Source: Sphaerosporella brunnea
Lineage: Eukaryota; Ascomycota; Pezizomycetes; Pezizales; Pyronemataceae
Direction: 5' to 3'
DNA length: 64,000 nt
NCBI GenBank assembly: GCA_008704415.1
Contig: VXIS01000005.1
Span: 62,001-126,000 of the forward strand
Under the pieces are notes generated by a model that did not search any database, was not told the DNA's origin, and saw only the letters and a program-made list of their open reading frames with translations. How positions within the stretch are numbered: the first letter of the stretch is position 1; each line of letters starts with the position of its first letter. Position numbers and translations under genes: made by a program. Of the stretch, positions 9,839 through 18,949 are shown piece by piece.

Positions 9839-9843
9839 ATCAC

Positions 9844-10192
9844 GGCAAGCAGAAAGGTACATACTATAGCAACTAACGGGGGCAGATTGATATCATAGTG
9901 ATCCGGCAGTACTAGCATAATCAGCTGAATTTTGTTTTTCAAGAGGTTCGCGAATTTATTACAAGATTCATCTGCATATTAGGAGTTTACGACTGCGCAA
10001 CGGCTTTCCGTGATGGATTTTGCGCGCAAGTGAATTGGGTGTTGCGTCAGTTACGATGCGGTCAGTGCCGATTTTTTAGAATACGGTAATTACCTATGTA
10101 GGTAGGTATGTGTGGTACTGTTGTGGTAAATTTTTTTTTTACTTTTTTTTTTTTGAGTGCCTAAAAAATGATTATTTTTTTAACGGCAAAGC
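9844..10192. other. Intergenic, no gene recognised
   Basis: A/T-rich sequence between the solo LTR and the second MULE-like copy, with long T runs at 10129-10154. Confidence 0.4.
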
Positions 10193-10931
10193 TTCGAATC
10201 GCCACGGATTTCCACGAACTGCCTGTGATACGTCCAAATACTGTGAAATGCCACCGCTTTTTTTTGAGGTTCGAGATAATTACATAGCTAGTAAACAAAC
10301 TTGCGTACCCCTCGTCGCACCTCCCCCCCCCCCCCCCCAACTCGCACCTGGCGCCCCGCTATCTTGTCACCACAACTTACCCACCAGGTACCATCGAGTC
10401 CCCTCCCGGCCACGATGAATCCTACTCGGCCTCCTGGAGACGCCGCTCGGCTTGCCGGTGGTATGCAGAAAAGGAGACAAGTTTGATGATGGCTTGGTGT
10501 TGACCAAGCAAGCCGTTTGAAGAATGAGTTGTCGCGGGCACGTCCAAACACCCGAAAGAGTGTCTGTGCTCTCTCTATTCGCCCCCCCCCCCCCTCCCCC
10601 CTTGTGGCAACTTGGTGAAAGGAAAAAGAGTTGCGCTGTGGTTGGTATCGTCAACCCCCAAACACTCATGTGTGGATCAGAGTTGGTCACATCCGCACAA
10701 ACCTGCACTGTGGTATAGCCCAAGTTGCTGTTGGGAGTACGCAGCCGTCCGGCCTACCAATGTGAGCGGCGCCGATTGTAAGTTGTTATGGGAGGTGGTT
10801 TTGGGCGGGTAGTGTGTTTTATATACAATCTTTGTAACAAGAATGAGTGGTGGCATTTCACAGTTTCTGGACGCATGAGTGGCACATCACAGGTAACCGT
10901 CAAAATCCGTGGCATTTTAAAGGTTTGTTGT
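10193..10931 (+). mobile_element. MULE-like non-autonomous element, copy 2
   Basis: Inverted ends 10193..10256 and 10849..10931 share the ACGGCAAA, GCCACGGATTT and CTGTGAAATGCCACCG blocks with the element at 5217..5993. The internal layout matches too: a C-rich tract, then an ATG at about 10415 starting MNPTRPPGDAARLAGGMQKR, which aligns loosely with the copy 1 start. A degraded zinc-knuckle remnant (GHIRTN, near 10685-10705) lies near the other end. Poly-C runs at 10322-10338 and 10580-10600 have replaced coding sequence. At 739 bp it is more decayed than copy 1. No clear 9-bp target duplication is visible. Confidence 0.6.
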
Positions 10932-11120
10932 AAATTCTAAGACGTCTGCCAAAGCATGCCACCGAGCATCACCACATCATGAATGTACATCACATAACTG
11001 CAACATTAACACGCCAACGTGACGTCCCACTGCCCAAAATCATAAGAAGAATCCCCATGCAAGCCAGTAATAGGATAGTGAAATTAAATGCTGTGCTAGA
11101 TGTATCTATGATCTGGATCT

Positions 11121-13663
11121 CTAGTCCTTTCTCCGGCACCAGCAGCCACCTTCGGCACCATGTTCCACAACAACCGTGACATCCACCTTCTCCACATTTG
11201 ACTTCAGCCAGTCCTCAACGCGGCGCCGCACAGCCTCTGGGTCTCCCTCCGCTGTAATATGTATGACTCCTCGAACCATACCCTCACCGCTCTCCCAGAA
11301 TCTGGTGGCTTGGTATCCTCGCACACCAGGCAGGGCACTGATTCCGGCAATGGTTTCCCTCAGGGTATATTCGGTGCCGGCATCGACGGTCAAAAGCAGG
11401 TTCTTAGCAGCAGAAGTGACCAAGGGGACCGACGAGGCAAAGATGAGAACAGCAATTAGCATCGACGCCAGCGGATCAAATCCAGGCCAAGATGTGTAGT
11501 GGATCAGCATCGTCGAGATGACGACGCTCACCGAGCCAAGTGCATCCGCCAAGATGTGCAGGAAGATTCCATGCATGTTATCGTTTCCATGGCCGCCACC
11601 TCCGTGAGAATGGCTGTGGCCACCACCACCTGCATGGACGTGGGCATGGTCGAAAGCAAAGATGCCAACCATGTTCACGGCGAGTCCGGCAGTGGAGACC
11701 ACAAACAACTCGCCCAGGCGAGACATTTCAGTTGGCGTCCGGAGACGTTCCAAAGCCTCAAACACAATCTCGACAGATATAAGCCTAGAAGCGGTCAGTG
11801 GGCTGATAGAGAAGGGCTATTGGGCGCACTCACATCAAGAAGATGCCGTTCGCAAACCCGGCAAGAGTGTCCATTTTTCCGAGACCATACGGATATCTAG
11901 TGCTAGGTGGCCACTTACTCATAACGGCAGCACAAACGCCTACGGCTAGGGCAAGGCAATCAAAGAACATATGCACACTGTCACTAATAAGGCCCAGAGA
12001 TCCAGTGATGAAACCATATATCGTCTGCACCATCATGAAAAGGAAGTTCAGGCACATAAAGTACGAGATTCTCCGGGAGTCCTTCTCGGCGAGGATCGAA
12101 TGGATCAAAGGTACGCCCTCAAACTTCCGCATCAAGAACTTTGATGCGGCGGATGGGGGAGCGGCATGATGATGATGGTCATCGTGGTTATGTGAGTGGC
12201 CATGAGGATGACCGTTGGAGTGGGAATGATCGTGAGATGAGTGGGAATGAGAGTGCTCGTGCGAGTGTTCGCCCGAGGAAGAGCTCTTGTCGTATGTGAG
12301 TGCTGTTCGGTGTGAGATAACGTCCATAACGCCACCAATGCGGGGGAAAACTCACCGGCTAGAGCCAATCCCCCTAATCCAGCCTCGCTCAGGACGTCGT
12401 ACCCGTCTATCAGAGCAAAAACCCAGCCACCACTCACAGCGGCGAAAATTCCAGCCGCACACATCACATCTTCCTTGACACCTTCTCCAAAAGCAATTCC
12501 CGCGGCACCAACAATGCATGCAAGCAATTCCAATCCCGCACGTCCTGCAGGATGGGCCCCTGCTTCCACACCGGAGATCCAGCCAAAGAATGCTACAACA
12601 CCCAGAGCGCAGGCTGCCGCAAACACACCTTTGTTCCCATGCCCACATGGCACCGTCTCCTGTGTCCAAGGATTGCGCACGCCTGCTGTTACTGTGAACA
12701 GAGTGGCATACGCTACCAACACTCCAACCGCACCCTGACGCCCCGCTGTCCCACGCCATATGTCCCACAACGCAGCGACACTCATGGCGCCGACAACAGC
12801 TTTCCGCTTGATCAATCCCGACATTCCCACGCCCTCGAGCCCCGCCGCCATGCATGTCAACACAAGCGCCGCTGCGCGCACACCTCCCAATTCCAGTGTC
12901 GCAAAGTAGCAGCCCCATATTCCCACCGCACGCTCTATTGCTTCCCGCACCAACGACGTACGTACTTTCCGGGCATAGCCGCCGCCTTCATCCAACGCGT
13001 CGGGAAAGAATTGACGCACAAGACCCGCGGCAAAGGTTAAGAACAACGTTGTTGACGAAATCGCCGCCGCGACGGAGATACGGGCAAGCAGCCCTAAAAA
13101 TGTTGAAGCCTCAGTGGGTGTCTGTTGCTCTTCATCCGTTGGCGAATCTAATATTGCCACTGACGGGCCATAGAACGAATGTGAGAGCGACGCGAGAATA
13201 AGGGTGGTCGTAATGAGGAGCGGTGTGGTAAACGAGGAAGCGGTCAACGCTATGGGGTCTCTGAGAAGCGTCAATCATCCGTTCGCAACCTTGATCCAAA
13301 CAGAGGGTAGGGAGTACGGTACGAGTCGTGGGCAAAAGCATCGTGTTTGCTTTTGATAATTGGCGGCGGAGCATATGCGACAGCCGCCGGAGGAGCTTCA
13401 CCTTCGCGAGGAGGGAAGGCGTAGCCGTTGCTTATGGGTGATGCTCCCATCGAGCCCTGTAGTGAGGGGCTATATCTGTGCGTGCGCGTCCTTCCAGGCG
13501 GAGGCCCGAGCGAGGCAGATTTGGAGACCGCTGAAGAGTCGGTTGAATGGGTGTGCGAATGGGCATGGCCATTGCCTTCCCCACTATGGCTGTGAGTGTG
13601 CCCGTGGTCATGGTGATCGTGATCGTGACCGTGGCCGTGATCGTGACGGTCGTGATCGTACAT
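11121..13663 (-). CDS. MSC2: MSC2-type zinc transporter (cation diffusion facilitator family, ER)
   Basis: Secure exons are ..12356, 12302..11834 and 11784..11121 (introns 12355..12303 and 11833..11785). The C-terminal half is a clear CDF transporter: IHSILAEKDSRRISYFM, GLISDSVHMFFDCLALAVGV, STRYPYGLGKMDTLAGFANG and MHGIFLHILADALGSVSVV. The HxxxD/HxxxD zinc-site pairs are present. The N-terminal half has several extra hydrophobic helices, as in Msc2/ZnT5 and unlike short CDFs. Three His-rich stretches occur: the N-terminus (HDHGHGHDHDHH), one before the CDF domain (HSHEHSHSHSSHDHSHSNGH) and the loop between helices IV and V. Msc2 works with Zrg17 to bring zinc into the ER. The first intron, between about 13400 and 13250, could not be fixed; more than one GT/AG pair keeps the frame. 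The ATG at 13663 is chosen because the His-rich region starts there, with an in-frame ATG at 13765 as the alternative. Confidence 0.88.
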
Positions 13664-14907
13664 GTTGATGGTGAGAACCTTGATGGGGAGTGCAGGAGAT
13701 TGGTCACGCAGGCATGTAGGGATTGCTTGTGTTTGTGTCAGACGAGCTCGTGCCTCGCCGGCCAAAGGGTTTCCAAAGGGCTTTGGGGTAGTTCGGACAA
13801 AAAACGGTGACCAAGGGAGTGGAACTGCCGGGGACTCGAGAAAGCGAATGCTAATATCAGAGAAAGGGAGGGAAAGTTGATGCCAGATTAAACTCCCGAT
13901 TAACTAAGCTGCTGAGTGGTAGCGGAAGATGGCGAATTTAGGCCAGCTGGATGTCTGGACGCCGTCTGGACGCCGGCTGACCGGTTTCCAGGGGCAACCT
14001 GCGCACAGACCAGTCGGCATCTCATCTGATGATCGAGGCTTGGCGTTCAACGGCCGGAGTGATAGCCGGTGAAGCCAGCAATCGCTTGAGCAAGCGGACA
14101 GCGTTCTCCTGCACCCGAATTGCCGGCATTCCGTTCATGCTGAGTAACCGACGCATTGGCCTGTCACTGTGGGTCAAGTTGAGAGATCTACCCTCGAACA
14201 ACTCCCGTCGAGACTCTCGTTGCTGACTTCACCGTTGCCGGCGGAAGTGTGCCTTTGCTCCGACTTCATTGTACTGAGCTCCTTAGTACTTGCTAAGCAA
14301 GCACCTGCTCTATTCATAAATTGTCGGAAGCGGGTGTCATCCTTTGTGCCGCTCCGTCAGCACGAATATTTCTCCCCGAAAAGACAACACTCACGCACAA
14401 TTAGTCCATTGCTGCCGAGGAGCAAACAAAAGGACCTCGCCACTAACTGTCACCATCCCGCACTAGGTATTCATTCTTTCGGTTTTCTGCCGAGGCGTCG
14501 GCGTTTTGTGAATTCGAATCTTGGCCATGTAGTAACTACTGTATATTGGAAGGCAAGACACTTCAGGGCGCGTTTGGATGTCGGACTTTTGTGTGTAACA
14601 AAGCCCTTTGTCACACACAAAATTGATCGTTGTTCCACACAAAAGTGCAAACGTCAACACTTGCAATCCGAGAATAACATGTCGGACATGGCATAAACCG
14701 GACTCTCGAGCTCGGCACCGATGGCGACGCGGGATCGGATATACAGTAATCCCCCGGATATAAACCCCTGCATCAACATATCCCGTGGCCTTCGTTTACT
14801 TCGAGTCTTCCCTGCGCATCAAGCGCATAGCATACTTCAAAACAACTTCTCTCGCTACTCTGCATCATGCCTTCGTCCGCCCACCCCCGACGGCCAGTCT
14901 CTCAAAG
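13664..14907. other. Divergent promoter region between zinc transporter and MFS transporter
   Basis: About 1.2 kb shared by two divergently transcribed membrane transporters. A TATA box for the plus-strand gene is listed separately. No other gene is seen. A GTCTGGACGCCG word is repeated near 13952-13975. Confidence 0.5.
14759..14764 (+). promoter_or_regulatory. TATA box of the MFS transporter gene
   Basis: TATAAA lies 144 nt upstream of the ATG at 14908 in an otherwise mixed-composition leader. Confidence 0.4.
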
Positions 14908-16703
14908 ATGGATACTTCAATGGCAGACGAAAAGCTCCAGCGGAACAGTTCAGAATCCATGAATCTCTCTGGCAAACATTTTTCTCGAAATGTGCCCCAT
15001 ACTGCCCCGCCTGCAAATGCCCAGCGCTCGATCAAGGGGTCTTCCAGCACTCTTGAGACAGCAAACAATGAGACGATCGCCACTAGCCTTGATGTGGAAG
15101 CGGCCAAAAACTCGCCGACGGTGTTTCGCAATTTTTTGCATGAAATGATATTCATTTTTGTTGTAACATCGGCGCAATTAATCACAGTACGTACCTGTCC
15201 GCCTGCTGGGTAAAAGGAAAAAACAAACAGCTAAGACATATTCTCTAAGTAGCAATGCTGCCTTGGAAATACCGTATTTCCAATCATGACGATCGCCGAA
15301 GGCCTTGGGGTTGCAGACCATCCATCGAGCCAGAGCTGGTTTGTAGCAAGTTACTCGTCCGTCCCCGATGACCCCTTTTTCTTCCTCAACTGACTATTTA
15401 CCAGGTGCACAGTGGGCGCCTTCGTCCTTGTAACAGGCCGTCTCGGAGATCTCTACGGCCGCAAAAATCTGTTTCTGATAGGCTGGGCATGGCTAGGCAT
15501 TTTCAACCTCGCAGCCGGCTTCGCCCGCAACCACGTCGTGTTTGATGTGATGAGGGCTCTCTCGGGAATCGGCCCCTCGGTCATGATGCCCAACGCCGCA
15601 GCATTGCTTGCAGGCGCCTGGCCAGATTCAAGCTCTAAGCACGACCAGAACCGGAAGATGCTGGCGTTCTGTATATTCGGCGCCATCGCGCCTGGAGGAT
15701 ATATCCTGGGAGCTGCATGGGGCTCTGGAATAACCGAGACTGGCTTGCAGTGGGGCTGGATTTACTGGAGCCTGGCAATTGTGTGTGCTGGGCTCGCATT
15801 GGCAGCTTGGGTAGTGATTCCGAACACTCCCGGCCTGAACGGCAGGGGCCAAGGAACGGTGGACTACATCGGCAGCATAGTAGGAGTTGCTGGCCTGGTC
15901 TTTGTATTCGTGGCATTGAAGTAAGTCTTCTCTCATAGCATCTTTGCAAATCACTAACTCCTCTCAGCGGTGGCGTCGATTTCGGCTGGTCAGCACCGCA
16001 ATCCCCCATCTGCCTTGTAATCGGCGTGCTAGCAATCGCTCTCTTCTGCTGGATCGAGACGAAAGTCGCGCACCCGATCCTCCCCATGAGCATATTCCAA
16101 TCCCCGACGTTTGTCGCCGTTGCAATCTCGCTCTGCGCCGGGTGGATGTCCTTCGGCATGTTCCAATACTACAATCCCCACTTCCTGATGGAATTCCGGC
16201 ACCTGACGCCGCTGCACGTCACGCTGCAAATGCTCCCGTGCGCACTGATCGGTGTCGTCGCCGCCGTCGTCGCTATCTTTCTACTCCCACGTGTGCCCGG
16301 ATACGTCATCTTCGGCGCATCCATGTTCTGCTTTTTTGCCGGGCAGACACTGCTGGCTTTTACGCCGGTTGAGCAGTCGTACTGGGCTATGACGTTCCCT
16401 ACTACTGTTATCATTTGCTTTGGACCCGACCTGTCGTTTGCTTGCTCCAGCCTTATTGCCAGCGATAAGTTGAAGCCCGAGGAACAGGGTGTGGCGGGTA
16501 GCTTCATCAACACTATCGTCAACTACTCCGTTGCGATGGGACTGGCGCTGGCGGGGAATGTTGAGTCTAGGGTCAACGATGATGGGCGGGATAGGTTGGC
16601 CGGCTTCAGAGGCGCATACTACTTCGGTATGGGCCTGGGAGCGCTGGGAATGATCTTTACGGCGATTTTTTTCCAGGGAATGGCGACAAAACATAGGGCT
16701 TGA
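14908..16703 (+). CDS. MFS drug:H+ antiporter, DHA2 family (ATR1 / YOR378W-like)
   Basis: Four exons, 14908..15186, 15253..15356, 15405..15920 and 15968..16703, give 544 residues. After a polar N-terminus of about 75 residues, the membrane part starts IFIFVVTSAQLIT. MFS motif A is GRLGDLYGRKNLFLIG between helices 2 and 3. CIFGAIAPGGYILGAAWG is the motif C-like glycine-rich helix 5. The late GPDLSFACSSLIASDKLKPE stretch with EEQGVAGSFINT is characteristic of the ATR1/YOR378W/YMR279C branch. About 14 hydrophobic segments can be traced. These are plasma-membrane proton-coupled exporters of drugs, aminotriazole or borate; the substrate cannot be told from sequence. The second intron (15357..15404) has an atypical GTCCGT donor. 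The ATG at 14908 is the first in frame after the TATA box. Confidence 0.9.
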
Positions 16704-17384
16704 TCGCTTGATAGAGTAATGAGATGGCCTTTTTGGTTTCAGCGTTTTTGGCGACAGATGGGGGACGATTTAATGGCTGCATATGATGAGTTAGAGTCAC
16801 CGAGTTGCACTCGGCCGTTGTTTACTTCAAAAAAAGGTTTTGGTATTGAAGATAGCCGCCAACTGTGCTCCTGCATACTATCGACGAGCGCGGGTGCTAG
16901 GATAAAGTTTCACTAACGGCTGTTTGCCCAGTCCACCACCAAGGTCTGGAAATCGCTATCGTCGGTATAGATAGTAAACTGCAGCTACATCAGTTACCAT
17001 TCCTCCCCACCAGGAACAAAACGTTAACCTACCCCATCATCCGATGACTTTCCAGTGCTAAGCGTCAACCCAAACTGCCAGAACATATCTACACCAACAT
17101 CAATCGCTCGCCGTACCAAAGCCACCGGAACCACACTCACCCGCCGTTAACCCCGAGTCACCACTTAATGGTCGATTGAGGCCTCAACGGCAGCACCCCA
17201 CTACTTCCCCTATCTGTTAAACTACTATCCTAAAGTACATGCCGAGTTGGGAGGGATGTTGGCCTGGCATCATGGAGTAGCACTCGAAGTGCGGTCACGG
17301 TTCTCACTCGGCCGCCCGCTCCAGTCCGCTTCTGGGGTGGGTGACCGCCATCACCAGGTCCTCGTGTACGCTGTATGATTTAAA
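16704..17384. other. Intergenic, no gene recognised
   Basis: 3' flank of the MFS gene and anonymous sequence. A 15-bp word (GACCGCCATCACCAG) at 17343..17357 recurs at 17395..17409, at the start of the SINE-like sequence. Confidence 0.4.
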
Positions 17385-17625
17385 ACAAAAAACAGACCGC
17401 CATCACCAGCCGAATAGGCTCCTTACAAGGTGAATCCTTAATCCCCATCCCCAGAGAAAAAAAAATACAGCCAGCCATACCTGCCTACAACAAAAACAAA
17501 ACCTTCCGCCCCGGCCCAAGAGAGCACGCGGGGCGAAGAGGAGAAACCCCCCGTGGCCGGAGTTGAACCGGGGCCCAGCAGTGTACCGCGGGCATCTTAC
17601 CGATTGCGCCATAGGAAAGTTTTTA
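17385..17625 (-). mobile_element. tRNA-derived SINE-like sequence
   Basis: Read on the minus strand, the head contains both RNA polymerase III promoter boxes in tRNA spacing: an A box TGGCGCAATCGG (about 17612) and a B box GGTTCAACTCC (about 17573-17563). The flanks cannot form a 7-bp acceptor stem, and the anticodon arm is irregular, so it is not a working tRNA. About 150 bp of unrelated body follow, ending in a T-rich tail (TGTTTTTTGTTTT) near 17385. Head, body and simple tail is the layout of tRNA-derived SINEs. One copy in the window cannot prove mobility; a lone tRNA pseudogene is the alternative. Confidence 0.4.
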
Positions 17626-17736
17626 TCGATGGGGTAGGAATATAGGGGGGTTTGAACTGCTTCTTCACCCGACTCGACCTCTCACTTGGAGATCACCACT
17701 CCGCCGGCGTCAATAACTTGCCCCTGCCTTACGGAA

Positions 17737-18835
17737 TCATGATCTTAAGCTTCCGCACAAGTGGCTGGAACCCAGTTTTCCGAATAGCCAGCTAGCCAGC
17801 CGAACAGGGCTTTTTGCAATGTGAGCCCTCTTCATGGTGTCATGCCACTCTTGCATATACTGATCCCTAGTAGCTCCCTTGACAGGGACACCATACTCCT
17901 CGATCACACAGCTCTTTCCCGCTTTTCGGCACGCCTCCGCGTGGTCGCTGATCCACTGGTTTCCCCATTCATATGTCTGTCCCCAGTTTGACGGGTACAT
18001 GTGGGCGATGCCATAGTCCAGCGTGGTGATCTTGAGGTTTTCTTCGAAGTCGATGCCTTCGCCGCCTTGGTAGGGGTAGGAGGTCGAGGAACTGCGGTTG
18101 AAAAAACCTTCGTCCCCGAGGGAGACGAGTTTGTTGGGGTCCAGGGACTTGATGTAGGCCGACATCGAGGCGGCCCAGGTTGTGATTATGGAGGTGGAGC
18201 AGCCGTTGCAGCGGGGTTCGCTTTTGGGGGGGGGGGGGGAGGGGTTGTCAACCTTTTCACAAGTCATCATGCCCGTGGGGGTGGGGGCAATACTTCGCCA
18301 GCTGCCAAGCAAGTATCGCATCACTGCTTTTATACCTCTCCACCAGAGTCTTGACATAATCCATATACACCTCCTGGGCTTTCGTCGACGTGTAAAACTC
18401 GCTATGGCTGCCCAAGCCAAGCTTTGAAACGTACACATCCATGCCGCCATAATCCCCCCAGTTGTTCACAAACGGAATCACAAGCTTGACGCCGTACTTT
18501 TCTGCCGCCGCCACCACCGCGTCCAGGCGCTGCAGCCCGTCGCTGCCCGTGTTGATGCTGGGAGTCGACGACGACGGCGACGACGCCCAGCACTGGAAGT
18601 GCACGCCGGTGCAGGTGGTGCTGTCTTGGAACCCCCAGGTGCGCAGCACTTTGAGACCCGCGGCTTGCACGGCCGAGAAGGTGGCTGCGACGTCGGCGTC
18701 AGAGGTGAGGAAGGGGAGCCAGTAGGCGTTTGTGCCGGCGAAGCTGCTGAGCGTGGCGCGCGGCCGGAGATCTAGAGGGTTGGCGATGGCACCAGCGGCG
18801 ATCAGGGAAAGGAATGTAAGGCTGGAAAACCTCAT
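17737..18835 (-). CDS. Secreted endo-beta-1,4-mannanase, GH5 subfamily 7, C-terminus shortened
   Basis: Exons 18835..18294 and 18220..17737 (73-nt intron with a C-rich tract) give 341 residues. A signal peptide of about 19 residues ([20 protein letters not shown]) leads into [41 protein letters not shown] and [16 protein letters not shown]. The last includes the acid/base Glu in NEP. The nucleophile Glu is in [10 protein letters not shown]. These enzymes cut mannan backbones in plant or fungal walls outside the cell. The end is abnormal: after the helix with [10 protein letters not shown] the frame runs into [15 protein letters not shown] and stops, without the usual WQ-aromatic-GD strand and the last 40 or so residues of the barrel. 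The SINE-like sequence lies about 110 bp downstream. It may be a recent pseudogene or an altered enzyme. Confidence 0.8.
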
Positions 18836-18941
18836 GGTGGATGTGAGGCTGCATGTACTGTCCAAGAGTTTGGAGAAAGGGGGGGGGGGGGAGGGGGTTA
18901 ATACACCCGAGCTGCTGCTGCTGTTTGTTTGTTGACCATCG

Positions 18942-18949
18942 ATATATAT
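18942..18949 (-). promoter_or_regulatory. TATA box of the mannanase gene
   Basis: ATATATAT about 107-114 nt upstream of the minus-strand ATG at 18835. Confidence 0.35.

Noticed and set aside
17549..17619. Functional tRNA on the minus strand
   Set aside because: A and B boxes are present, but the acceptor stem does not pair and the anticodon arm is irregular.
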